From contig CANRWO010000003.1 of assembly GCA_947643615.1 (NCBI GenBank), positions 56,453 to 120,452 on the forward strand: a stretch of 64,000 bases of DNA. The letters run 5' to 3'. The position numbers and the translations under genes are program-made. A model generated the notes under the pieces. That model was given only the letters and a program-made list of their open reading frames with translations. It was not told the DNA's origin and did no database searches. Positions 14,864-23,198 of this stretch are shown here, piece after piece (within the stretch, counting starts at the first letter, position 1; the number at the start of each line of letters is the position of its first letter). This DNA is from an uncultured Lachnospiraceae bacterium. Lineage in GTDB: Bacteria; Bacillota; Clostridia; Lachnospirales; Lachnospiraceae.

Positions 14864-15949
14864 TCATGCTAATGTATCCCTGTACACTCTAAGAACATTT
14901 TTCCAGAAAATATGATCCAGCTGGCTCTCGGAGAACCCTGCCCTGCGCATTCCTTCCCAGAGAGCTTCCATTCCCTCCGCCCCTGGGATTTCCTCATAAG
15001 TGCTGATGCCGTCAAAATCACTTCCCAGGCCCAAAACCTCAATACCCCCCACATTGGCAATGTGCTTAGCATGGCGTGCCACTGACTCAATAGAGCCGTG
15101 GTTTTCCACTCCTACCGGCTTCTCTTCCAGGAAGTCAGCACAATAGTTAAGTCCCATAACGCCTCCACGTTCCGCCAGCTTCCGTATCATGTCGTCCGTC
15201 ATGTTCCGCACGCAGGGGCAGACGCTCCTGGCATTGGAATGGCTTGCCACAAAGGGTTTCCCTGTCACAGCCAGGACATCATAAAATCCTGCGTCTGAGA
15301 GATGGGAAACATCGGGAATAATGCCCAGGCGTTCCATCTCCGACACAAGCTCTTTTCCTCTTTCCGTCAATCCCCCGGTACTGTTGCAGGTACGGTTGAA
15401 GGCCTCAAATGCAGTTTGCGCCTCATTCCGCTTCCGCTCATATTCCTCCGTGCCCGGCTCGCACTTTTTCCAGGCTTCCTTTGCCTCCGAAGCCCTCTTC
15501 CCAAGCTCCCGGTCGAAATTAGGTGACCCGATCTCGTTGGGGAAATTCCATGTCAGCGTGATCATGCGCACACCCATTTCGTACAGCCTTCTAAGCTTCT
15601 CCGCCTCACCCTTGCAGACAGCGCCTTCCTCCACGGTCAGCATGGCAGACAGCTTTCCCGCCGCCTCGTTGGCGGCAATGTCTGCATAACAAAGCACCGG
15701 CGCTAAAATATCCTGATTGCGTTCCAGCTCCTTTTTATAATATCGGTACAGCTTACAAACTCTTTCCCAGGGATCCCCGTCACAGTCCAGCTCCACGAAC
15801 AGGGCGAAATTCTGGAGAAGGTAGTGGCTGTCACGCATACGCTGCAGATCCAGATGGCGTCCATTCCTGCGCAGCTCTTCCGCCTTTCCCTGCTCTTCCA
15901 GGCAGAGCAGCTTGTAAACAGTATCACAGTGCATATCAATAACTTTCAT
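14864..15949 (-). CDS. Membrane dipeptidase family (peptidase M19)
   Basis: The 361-residue protein is a zinc dipeptidase of the renal-dipeptidase type, hydrolysing dipeptides including D-amino-acid-containing ones. The TIM-barrel metal ligands are in place: DMHCDT at the N-terminus, the bridging glutamate in TVEEGA, VSHLSD, ASHSNARSVCPC, and the late GLGSDFDGI aspartate. No signal peptide is present, so it is cytosolic and may process cell-wall turnover peptides. Its first 14 bases overlap the 3' end of the SGNH hydrolase gene, so the two are co-translated, with MBOAT as the first gene. Confidence 0.88.
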   Translation of the reverse strand: MKVIDMHCDTVYKLLCLEEQGKAEELRRNGRHLDLQRMRDSHYLLQNFALFVELDCDGDPWERVCKLYRYYKKELERNQDILAPVLCYADIAANEAAGKLSAMLTVEEGAVCKGEAEKLRRLYEMGVRMITLTWNFPNEIGSPNFDRELGKRASEAKEAWKKCEPGTEEYERKRNEAQTAFEAFNRTCNSTGGLTERGKELVSEMERLGIIPDVSHLSDAGFYDVLAVTGKPFVASHSNARSVCPCVRNMTDDMIRKLAERGGVMGLNYCADFLEEKPVGVENHGSIESVARHAKHIANVGGIEVLGLGSDFDGISTYEEIPGAEGMEALWEGMRRAGFSESQLDHIFWKNVLRVYRDTLA

Positions 15950-17003
15950 ATACTACCGCATGCTCCTTCAAAAAATTTTTCCAGATATCAATATACTGCG
16001 CTTTCAAATGCACTCCGTCAAAGGTATAGGAAGCTTCCATCCCGCCGGTGTCATCACAGATTTCCGGATTCACATCCAGATAAAAGACCCTCTCGTTGTC
16101 TGCCAACTGCGAAAGCGCTTCATTCCTCGCCTCAATCCCCTCGTTGTTGATATAGTCCCCCTGCTGGGAACGCTCAGTTGTCACCTTGATGATCCCCTGG
16201 ATATAAAGAATGGCATCCGGCTGCAGCTCCAGCAAATGGTCCACCGCCTCTTTATAAGCAGCCACAAAGCTCTCCACCGTTCCCGTGCCCATCTCGTTGA
16301 TGCCGATCATGAGATAGATCTTGGCATAGGATTTCTGTAAAAGCGCCTCCTCCACCGATATCTTCTTTCTCTGCCCCTCAACCGCCACAATTTCCGAATC
16401 AAACAGTTTATACACAGTCAAGCCTGTGGAAGCATAAAAATCCGCCGTCTCCTCCAACCCGCCGTATTCGAACATGCCCACTGTCCGGGAATCACCGATG
16501 AACACGGCATCCGCAAAGTAATCATCCTCCACCGTATGGTACACCAAGCCGCCGTCGGAACCTTCCGTCTCCGGTGACACTCCTTGGCCCGCCGGATTCC
16601 CTGTTTCCGGCGCCTCCGCGGGGTCTCCTGTGGGCGCTGCCACATCCCCTTCGGGCATTACCGGATTTCCGCTCTCCGATTCCCCGGTTCCATCTTCTCC
16701 GGGCAGGGCGGAACCGTCTGCCCCGGATACGGTGATTCCCTCTGTACCGGATACGGTGGATCCGTCCGCACCCGATACCGTAATACCGTCCGTGCCTGAT
16801 ACCACATTCCAAAATAGGTCTTCTTCCGCCCTGACATTGCCTGCCTGGCGAAGGTCCTGTTTGATCCCCTCATACCAGCTTTTTATCTGTCCCAGAGGTT
16901 TCGCATAGACCTGCCACTGATCCACCACCGACAGATATATAATGCCTGCCGCGACCCAAACGATCATGTATCTCCATTTTCTCCACCATTTCAAAATTAT
17001 CAC
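15936..17003 (-). CDS. Membrane-anchored SGNH/GDSL hydrolase, partner of MBOAT
   Basis: An N-terminal signal-anchor (YMIVWVAAGIIYLSVV) is followed by a low-complexity linker and an SGNH hydrolase domain. Catalytic blocks are FIGDSRTVGM (Ser), YLMIGINEMG (in place of GxND) and DGVHLK (Asp/His). The linker holds four to five copies of an eight-residue unit, TVSGADGS, then Glu/Pro-rich sequence. Paired with MBOAT, 14 bases upstream, it would transfer or remove O-acetyl groups on an extracellular polysaccharide, as AlgJ/AlgX or PatB do. The start is a GTG at 17003; a TTG three codons in has a better AGGTGA site. Confidence 0.8.
   Translation of the reverse strand: MIILKWWRKWRYMIVWVAAGIIYLSVVDQWQVYAKPLGQIKSWYEGIKQDLRQAGNVRAEEDLFWNVVSGTDGITVSGADGSTVSGTEGITVSGADGSALPGEDGTGESESGNPVMPEGDVAAPTGDPAEAPETGNPAGQGVSPETEGSDGGLVYHTVEDDYFADAVFIGDSRTVGMFEYGGLEETADFYASTGLTVYKLFDSEIVAVEGQRKKISVEEALLQKSYAKIYLMIGINEMGTGTVESFVAAYKEAVDHLLELQPDAILYIQGIIKVTTERSQQGDYINNEGIEARNEALSQLADNERVFYLDVNPEICDDTGGMEASYTFDGVHLKAQYIDIWKNFLKEHAVVYESY
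16690..16800 (-). repeat. 24-bp coding minisatellite in the SGNH hydrolase linker
   Basis: Four to five 24-bp units encode T-V-S-G-(A/T)-(D/E)-G-(S/I). They lie in the predicted extracytoplasmic stalk between the membrane anchor and the catalytic domain, where changes of length would be tolerated. Confidence 0.6.
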
Positions 17004-17017
17004 CTGTTCCTTATACG

Positions 17018-18412
17018 CTAAAAATCCCGATACATAAACGGATTCTGTCCCTCAACCTGTAATCTCCAAACACAGATCCAGAAGAGTATGATCAGCAAAA
17101 GCATCCCCGGCAGACGGTCTTTCAGCTTGCGGAAAAGCTTCTCCACAGCCGGCGTACAGGCTAATCCACCTACTGCCAGCAAAACGCCGTAATTCATAAG
17201 CGCTTTCCTCCAGTCACCTGTGCCGACACGAATCCCTTCTGTCACACCAAACATCCTGCCCAGGTACATCTCAAGCTGGGACAGATCAGTAATGGCAAAG
17301 CACATCCAGCTAATGACGATCACAAACCACAGATAGAAATGGGGAATTACCTTCAGGATCCCCCAGGAAAACAATTTCCCCATGCCCAGCCGTCCTAATT
17401 GCCTCTCCATAACGATCAAAAACCACAGCATCATTCCCCAAATCAGGAAATTCGGGGTACTGCCATGCCAAACCGCCGTCAACAGCCATACACACAGCAG
17501 ATTGAACAAGGTACGCCATTCGCCCTTCCTGTTCCCACCCAAAGGAACATAGACATAACGGCAGAACCATTGTCCCAGCGTCATATGCCACCTGCGGTAA
17601 AAATTTCTGACGGAGCTTGCCATATAGGGATTCTTGAAATTCGACGGCAGAGAGAAACCCAGCATCTGCCCCAGACCGACAGCCATAAGAGAATATCCGT
17701 TAAAGTCGAAATACAGCTTCATAGAATAGGCAACGGCGGCAATCCACGCAAGGGGTGTGGAAATACTTTCAAATCCAGTGACCTGGACTTCCCTCCACAA
17801 AATTCCCAGGCGGTCCGCCAATAAAACCTTATATACAAGGCCCAGTGTAAAGATCTCAAGTCCGGCCTGTATGTTCTTTGCAGAAAATTCTCTTTCGTAT
17901 AATGCCCCCCGTACCTCCCCATATCGTGAAATGGGGCCGGACAGCAGCTGCGGGAACATGGCAATATATGCCGCCAACCGCAGAAAGGAGGTCTCTTTCG
18001 TCTCTTCACCCTTATAAACATCAATCAGATAAGAAAGGATCCGGAAAGTGTAATAGCTGATGCCCAAAGGCAACCCACCCGCTCCGATCCCGCTCTTAAA
18101 CACTGCAAGTACTCCGATATTTCCCACCACAGCCACAGCCAGCAGGATTTTTCTTTTGTATTCAAAATTTTTTTTCTTTTGTTTTTTATCCTTACCCTTC
18201 AGCCTTGCCCCTCTTGCCAGGTGCAACCCCAGAAAATAATTTACTGACACGGAAACAATCAGCAGCCATAAATATTCTGGCTCCCCAAAAGCATAGAAAA
18301 CCAGGCTGCCTGTCAGCAGTACAAAATTTTTCATATAACGGGGAGTCACACCATACAGAAGCAGAAACAGCGGCAGAAAACAGAGTAAGAATTCTATACT
18401 GCTAAATTCCAA
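17018..18412 (-). CDS. MBOAT family O-acyltransferase
   Basis: This polytopic enzyme of the AlgI/DltB/PatA type carries acyl groups across the membrane for polysaccharide O-acetylation. The 464 residues contain about ten hydrophobic helices, the RWHMTLGQWFCRYVYVPLGGN signature block (split across a loop) and the active histidine in TAVWHGSTPNFLIWG. A Lys-rich cytoplasmic stretch (KGKDKKQKKKNFEYKRK) follows the third helix. The start is TTG at 18412, which fits the usual family N-terminus, though its ribosome site is weak. The next gene is the SGNH hydrolase partner. DltB function is unlikely, since no dltA, dltC or dltD is adjacent. Confidence 0.88.
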   Translation of the reverse strand: MEFSSIEFLLCFLPLFLLLYGVTPRYMKNFVLLTGSLVFYAFGEPEYLWLLIVSVSVNYFLGLHLARGARLKGKDKKQKKKNFEYKRKILLAVAVVGNIGVLAVFKSGIGAGGLPLGISYYTFRILSYLIDVYKGEETKETSFLRLAAYIAMFPQLLSGPISRYGEVRGALYEREFSAKNIQAGLEIFTLGLVYKVLLADRLGILWREVQVTGFESISTPLAWIAAVAYSMKLYFDFNGYSLMAVGLGQMLGFSLPSNFKNPYMASSVRNFYRRWHMTLGQWFCRYVYVPLGGNRKGEWRTLFNLLCVWLLTAVWHGSTPNFLIWGMMLWFLIVMERQLGRLGMGKLFSWGILKVIPHFYLWFVIVISWMCFAITDLSQLEMYLGRMFGVTEGIRVGTGDWRKALMNYGVLLAVGGLACTPAVEKLFRKLKDRLPGMLLLIILFWICVWRLQVEGQNPFMYRDF

Positions 18413-18550
18413 GAATTATCACATCTTTCATCGCTTCTATATCTCTATAGTATCGTTTTAGCTGTCCTATTACAACAAAAATTTTCTTAATTTTACCTAA
18501 CAATTTTTTACAAATTTATTGCAAATCATTCCGGTTATGTTAAGATAAAA

Positions 18551-18700
18551 AAGCGAACAAGTTCGCTTGCGAGTTTGCTCCGCAAACTCGGGTTCCCAAT
18601 CGCCTGGCGGCTCGGTTTTCTTATTGTAAAAAACGAACAAGTTCGCTTGCGGGTTTTGCTCCGCAAACTCGGATTCCCAATCGCCTGGCGGCTCGGTTTT
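18551..18700. repeat. Two direct copies of an ~80-bp REP-like hairpin element
   Basis: Copy one (18551-18620) and copy two (18631-18700) are nearly identical. Each holds GCGAACAAGTTCGC (or ACGAAC..), the hairpin GAGTTTGCtccGCAAACTC, and CGCCtGGCG followed by GCTCGGTTTT. A shorter third trace (GCCCGGTTTTACA) follows. The GCAAACTCG hairpin is shared with the cluster at 255-432. The copies fill the gap between the MBOAT gene and the divergent TetR gene. The ORF on the opposite strand (18535-18801) is only the repeated reading of these units. Confidence 0.75.
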
Positions 18701-18748
18701 ACAAGCCCGGTTTTACATAAAGGGTAATGGTTTGGAGGAATATTAGGG

Positions 18749-19351
18749 ATGAACAGCAAATTTTTTGACCTGAAAAAAGAAAAACAGGACCGGATGATCA
18801 ACGCGTCCCTGAAAATCTTTGCCCTTCAGGGGTACCGCCACGCCAGCACCGACGATATCGTAAAGGAGGCCGCCATCAGCAAAGGGTTGCTGTTCCATTA
18901 CTTTGGAAGTAAGCTGGGAGTGTATACTTTCATCTACGATTACAGTGTACGCTATATGAACCTGGAGCTGAAATCCAGTGTGGACTCTGAAGAGAGCGAT
19001 ATGTTCCTGCTCATAAAGCAGACGGAAGCGGCGCGCATGCACGCCATGCGGGGTTACCCCTACATGCAGCAGTTCCTCAACCGCTCCATGTCCGAGGATG
19101 TAAGCGAAGCGCTGCTTGCCATTGAGGCAAAGCGAAACGTCTTAGTGGACACCTATGAAACCATCTGCCGGCAGATGGACTTCTCCTCGCTTCCGGCAGG
19201 GACGGACGGAGAAAAGCTCCGCAAAATGCTGGACTTCACCATCAAGGGGCTGATGACGGAACGTTTTCAGGACGCCTCCTTCCAGCCGGAAATGCTGTAC
19301 GAAGAGATTTGCTGTTACCTGGATATGGTCAGGCAGCTGGTATACCGCTGA
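18749..19351 (+). CDS. TetR/AcrR family transcriptional regulator
   Basis: The N-terminal 50 residues are a TetR helix-turn-helix: DRMINASLKIFALQGYRHASTDDIVKEA with the recognition helix ISKGLLFHYFGSKLGVY. The C-terminal 140 residues are a helical ligand and dimer domain with no sequence hint of the ligand. A GGAGG site lies 10 bases before the ATG. There is no divergently placed transporter, so its target is unknown; the REP-like repeats directly upstream are not an obvious operator. Confidence 0.88.
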   Translation: MNSKFFDLKKEKQDRMINASLKIFALQGYRHASTDDIVKEAAISKGLLFHYFGSKLGVYTFIYDYSVRYMNLELKSSVDSEESDMFLLIKQTEAARMHAMRGYPYMQQFLNRSMSEDVSEALLAIEAKRNVLVDTYETICRQMDFSSLPAGTDGEKLRKMLDFTIKGLMTERFQDASFQPEMLYEEICCYLDMVRQLVYR

Positions 19352-19383
19352 AGCTTGTCTGAAAATGCCATATCCCAATGTGC

Positions 19384-20145
19384 CTATTTGCTCATTTTAT
19401 AGTCCGGGTCCGCAGGGTACCCACCCTTCAGTTTCTGCATTCCCCGCTGGATAGCATCCTTGGAATTTTTCCAATCCGCATCCTTATTTTTATAGTCAAA
19501 TTTTTCTACCATCCAGGCTACGTCTTCCGCCACACGTTTCATATTGTCCTCCATCAATGGCAGCACAACGGCATAAAAGCTTTCTCTGTCCTTATCAGAA
19601 AGTTTTCCGTCCGCCGCCTGGCAGAGGTCGCCTAAATGGGCCAGGCAAAACCCCTTGCTGCTCTTTATCTTGTCCCGGAATTCACCGTCCTGTTTCCAGA
19701 GATAAAAGAAAGTATCCAGATACCTGGCATAAGTATCCTTGTATTGCCCACAGATATAGCAGGATTCCTCCTTTTCTTTCACCCACATGCCGATGGCATT
19801 GCTGCCCTCCGCAGCTTTGCGGAATTTATTCATCAGGCTGCTCTTACCCGGTTTAAATGCGGCAAAAGTCTTCTGCATCTCCCCGATCATCCGCTGGTAA
19901 TGCGTTTTTAAGATCCATGCGTTGCCCAGGGTGTTGCCGTAATCGAACATTTTCTGGAAATGTTCCCTGCAGAACCCCGCCTTATCCGTCATTTCCCTGA
20001 TGTCCGCTTCCATATAGGAAGAACCGCTGCCCAGCACAAAGTCCAGCAAATCCTGCTGGATGCTCCTCTCAATAAAGCAAAAGGGGCATTCATCTCCTGC
20101 GTTGACCGCATCATTTAAGGGGATCGTATACAACTGTTCTTTCAT
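19384..20145 (-). CDS. DUF6062 family protein
   Basis: The 253-residue protein matches the DUF6062 family, found widely in Clostridia. Paired cysteines (ECPFC near residue 20, FCREHF, SCYICGQY, FCLAHL) form two CxxC-like sets with nearby histidines, the pattern of a metal- or disulfide-linked domain. It is soluble and mostly helical. Nothing in the neighbourhood suggests a role. It converges with the TetR gene 32 bases away and is divergent from the next small gene. Confidence 0.75.
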   Translation of the reverse strand: MKEQLYTIPLNDAVNAGDECPFCFIERSIQQDLLDFVLGSGSSYMEADIREMTDKAGFCREHFQKMFDYGNTLGNAWILKTHYQRMIGEMQKTFAAFKPGKSSLMNKFRKAAEGSNAIGMWVKEKEESCYICGQYKDTYARYLDTFFYLWKQDGEFRDKIKSSKGFCLAHLGDLCQAADGKLSDKDRESFYAVVLPLMEDNMKRVAEDVAWMVEKFDYKNKDADWKNSKDAIQRGMQKLKGGYPADPDYKMSK

Positions 20146-20335
20146 AATTATTTCCGCACCTTTCCCGCATGGGTCCTAACCATGCTTTTATAATGATTGC
20201 ACCCCCGCAGAACCGATATTTCGGACTTTGGACGGTATAGGATTTATCAAAATTTTATACATATTCCCTTTTCAAATGCACAAAATTGTATTAGAATATT
20301 GGTATAATAAACCAACCGAAAGGAGTCGCCCGCTT

Positions 20336-20677
20336 ATGGCAAAAAAATTTGGTAAATTCCTGCTATTGACCGCTGCAGTAGGTACTGCTGCCGCTGCCGC
20401 TTACTACTATATGCAGAAAAAGGACGCTGCAACCGATATACCTGAAGATGATGATTACGACGATTTCAGCGAGGATTTGGATGAAAACACCGAGTCCTCC
20501 AGAAATTACGTGGCCCTGAACCCTGATACAAAGGCCGAGGCTCTGGGAGAGGATGCCGACAAGAAAGACACTTTTACCCCTCTCTCCGAACAGATCAATA
20601 AGACAGAGGAAACGGTGGAAAAATTTTTTGACGAGGATGATCCCTCCGAAGAAGAATCTCCTGCCGGCAATAATTAA
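20336..20677 (+). CDS. Small membrane-anchored acidic protein, unknown function
   Basis: The ORF is open from 20228, but AAAGGAG precedes the ATG at 20336 and the N-terminus there is sensible: MAKKFGKFLLLTAAVGTAAAAAYYYMQKK, a positive start then one helix (split here by the family). The remaining 85 residues are very acidic and probably disordered (DDDYDDFSEDLDE, FFDEDDPSEEE). It resembles YtxH-like small anchored proteins only in layout. A TATAAT-type element (GGTATAAT) lies about 30 bases upstream. Function unknown. Confidence 0.7.
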   Translation: MAKKFGKFLLLTAAVGTAAAAAYYYMQKKDAATDIPEDDDYDDFSEDLDENTESSRNYVALNPDTKAEALGEDADKKDTFTPLSEQINKTEETVEKFFDEDDPSEEESPAGNN

Positions 20678-20699
20678 CCCCCGGTAATCCAAACTGTTA

Positions 20700-20758
20700 A
20701 AAACATGGAAATGTACAACGGTACAATGACCTGTATCTAAAGTACATTTTCATGTTTT
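20700..20758. terminator. Bidirectional terminator with 17-bp arms
   Basis: AAAACATGGAAATGTAC pairs with GTACATTTTCATGTTTT (one mismatch) across a 25-base loop. T-runs lie on both sides. It separates the plus-strand small gene from the minus-strand MocR gene and can serve both. Confidence 0.8.
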
Positions 20759-20779
20759 TTATTTTATCACACAACCGGC

Positions 20780-22213
20780 CTAAAGCCACGCCTTTTCCAA
20801 CCTCTTCATCCCCTCAGCGATCTGCTCCTGTGTCATACCTCCAAACCCGATAAGCACCGTGGCTCTTCTGTGAAACTCCTCCACTATGCTTTCAGACAAA
20901 CCATATACTCTTACCCCTTCCCGCTCTGCCCTCCCGAGCAGCTCTTCCTCGGCCACATCCTCCCTGGATGTGAGGATCAGGTGCAACCCTGTGTTCTCCC
21001 CCGAAACCTCAAATTTGTCCCGAAAGGGTTCCAGGCACCGAAGCAGCAGTTCCTGCTTTGCCCTGTATATTTTCCTCATCTTATTCAAGTGGCGCTCAAA
21101 GTATCCGTCCCTGATAAATTCATTCAGGATCCTCTGGTCGATCCTGGACACAGTGCAGGAATAGAAGGAGCACTCCCTTCTGTACCGCTCCAAAAGGGCC
21201 TGCGGGAGCACCATAAAGCTGACCCGGATGGCCGGTGCGATAGCTTTGGAAAAGGTCCCGATATAGATAACCTTGCCCTGTTTGTCCGACGCCATAAGGG
21301 CAGGGATGGGTTTCCCGCAATACCGAAACTCGCTGTCGTAATCATCTTCGATGAGATACCGGCCCTCCCTTCCCGCCGCCCATTTCAGCAGTTCCATCCT
21401 GCGGCCAATGGGCATCACGATCCCCATGGGGAACTGATGGGAGGGCATCACGTATGCCGCACTGGCATTTTCCCGGACCAGGCAGTCTGTCCGCATTCCG
21501 CACTCATCCATATCCACCGTCACAATATCATAAGCAAAGGAATGAAAAATCCGGTAAGTTCGGATGTACGTAGGATTCTCCATGGCAATGCGCACCTGCC
21601 GCCCCAATATTTTTTCCAACAGCATCAGCAGATAGTCATTCCCTGCGCCCACAATGATCTGTTCCGGTTCACAGTTCACCCCACGGGAAGAATGTAGATA
21701 TCTGCTTACGGTCTCCCGCAGGTCGTAATCTCCCTGGGCCTCTCCCCTGGCAAAGAGCTCGCTGTTCCCATAGGTAAGGATATTCCTGGTAATCTTCCTC
21801 CAGACGCCAAATGGAAATCCGGACATATCAATCTCATGAGGGGAAAAATTATAATTGCATTCTACTTTTTCTCCCTCCGCATTTCCGTCGGAAATACTAT
21901 AAGCATCTGCGGAAGGCCTATCCACTTCTTCCCGGTCTGCCGGCTCTTCCATGCAAAGCAGCCCTTCCATGGCACAGACAAAATATCCCCTGTAAGGCCG
22001 GGATTCTATATAACCTTCACTGAGAAGCTGCCCGTAAGCGTACTCCACCGTGCTGCGTGCCACCTGCAGGTACTCCGCCAAAGAACGCGTAGAGGGAAGC
22101 CGCTCTCCTGCAAGCAGCTTCCCATCCCTAATCTCTGTCTTAATATAATCGTATATCTGCTCATACAAGCGCCTGCTGCCGTCTGTATGAAGCTCAATGG
22201 CCATATCATACAT
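20780..22213 (-). CDS. MocR/GabR-type PLP-dependent transcriptional regulator
   Basis: A GntR winged helix (residues about 5-75; LYEQIYDYIKTEIRDGKL, then LPSTRSLAEYLQVARSTVEYAYGQLLSEGYI) is fused to a fold-type I aminotransferase domain. The PLP lysine lies in YIGTFSKAIAPAIRVSFMV and the aspartate partner in LIEDDYDSEFRY. Such regulators (PdxR, GabR, others) use PLP or an amino acid as signal. The target cannot be assigned: typical MocR genes face their target, while this one follows DUF2225 in the same direction, 5 bases away. The start at 22213 lacks a clear ribosome site; a second ATG at 22204 is possible. Confidence 0.85.
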   Translation of the reverse strand: MYDMAIELHTDGSRRLYEQIYDYIKTEIRDGKLLAGERLPSTRSLAEYLQVARSTVEYAYGQLLSEGYIESRPYRGYFVCAMEGLLCMEEPADREEVDRPSADAYSISDGNAEGEKVECNYNFSPHEIDMSGFPFGVWRKITRNILTYGNSELFARGEAQGDYDLRETVSRYLHSSRGVNCEPEQIIVGAGNDYLLMLLEKILGRQVRIAMENPTYIRTYRIFHSFAYDIVTVDMDECGMRTDCLVRENASAAYVMPSHQFPMGIVMPIGRRMELLKWAAGREGRYLIEDDYDSEFRYCGKPIPALMASDKQGKVIYIGTFSKAIAPAIRVSFMVLPQALLERYRRECSFYSCTVSRIDQRILNEFIRDGYFERHLNKMRKIYRAKQELLLRCLEPFRDKFEVSGENTGLHLILTSREDVAEEELLGRAEREGVRVYGLSESIVEEFHRRATVLIGFGGMTQEQIAEGMKRLEKAWL

Positions 22214-22218
22214 AAATC

Positions 22219-23064
22219 TTATTTGGTGTTTTTCAACTGGAGCATGATTTGTTCCTTCAAATCCCTCGCCTTATCCTTCATACGGTTGTTGGCAGTAGTG
22301 GAGGTCAGGATGGAAGCTACCATACGGCTTGCCACATCAAATTTCTTCAAATGGGCCGCCAGGACACCCAGCAGATAGTCAACGGTGACTTCATCCATGC
22401 CGCACATGGGAAAGCCTTCGCTCTGACGTGCTTCCGCAAATCCATTGTATGCGTTTTGGATGTATTCCTCTTCCTTTGCCTTAAGCTCAGCCAACAGCTC
22501 CGGAGTGCCTTTCTCCGTATCAGTCACGGATTCCCGGTACCCTCTCATAAGCCAAGCGCTCTTTAAGCAGATGTATGCTTTCTCACTGGCCCGGCCATGC
22601 TTTACCACAGCATTGACTAATGCAAGCTGATATCTGTCCACAGCCTCTTCGTAACTGTAAACCTCTCCCTTATAGTCAGGAATCTTTACCTTGGAGCTAA
22701 TCGCTTCCTTGATCAGCTTGGCCTGGGCGCCGGTCAGGTTGGGGAAGAACCTGGAAAGAGCCGTATAACCGCAGGAAGGGCATAAAATCGCATCATATTT
22801 TACCGAATCAATACCTTCATGCCGGGGCCTCAGATCCTGATCCGATCCGATCAGCTTGGCCTTACCCGATTTCATAATCTTAGCAGTGAGATCCCCGTCG
22901 CAGCAAGGGCATTTAAAAGCCTTGTCATAAATCAGATCTTTCTCCTCGACCTTAACCGGCTCCTGGGTTTTTTTCTTTGCCTCCGCTTTCTCACCCTCTC
23001 CGAAAATATCCATATTCTCCAGGCCATTAAGACCTAATCCGCCTAATCCGGATAATAAACCCAT
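22219..23064 (-). CDS. DUF2225 family zinc-ribbon/TPR-like protein
   Basis: The protein matches DUF2225, a family of 200-300 residue bacterial proteins with two CxxC knuckles (FKCPCCDGDL and LCPSCGYTALSRFFPNL) followed by a helical, TPR-like half (YQLALVNAVVKHGRASEKAYICLKSAWLMRG). It is soluble. The ORF opens at 23097, but GGAGGAGAG stands directly before the ATG at 23064. The first 35 residues are Gly/Leu-rich and then Lys-rich. Function is unknown; the family is common in anaerobic Firmicutes. Confidence 0.78.
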   Translation of the reverse strand: MGLLSGLGGLGLNGLENMDIFGEGEKAEAKKKTQEPVKVEEKDLIYDKAFKCPCCDGDLTAKIMKSGKAKLIGSDQDLRPRHEGIDSVKYDAILCPSCGYTALSRFFPNLTGAQAKLIKEAISSKVKIPDYKGEVYSYEEAVDRYQLALVNAVVKHGRASEKAYICLKSAWLMRGYRESVTDTEKGTPELLAELKAKEEEYIQNAYNGFAEARQSEGFPMCGMDEVTVDYLLGVLAAHLKKFDVASRMVASILTSTTANNRMKDKARDLKEQIMLQLKNTK

Positions 23065-23198
23065 AATTCTCTCCTCCATTCCGTTGCCCCGCGGCAATAC
23101 GTTTCTTCTCTATCCTTCAGCGCTTTGCGCATCCGTGCCAAATTGATATGCTTTATTTCCTTTGCTTCATTTATGCTTTATCTTTGCATCATTCCGCC

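Noticed and set aside
18535-18801. 88-residue minus-strand ORF with a repeated PSRQAIGNPSLRSK
   Set aside because: It is only the reading of the two REP-like repeats.
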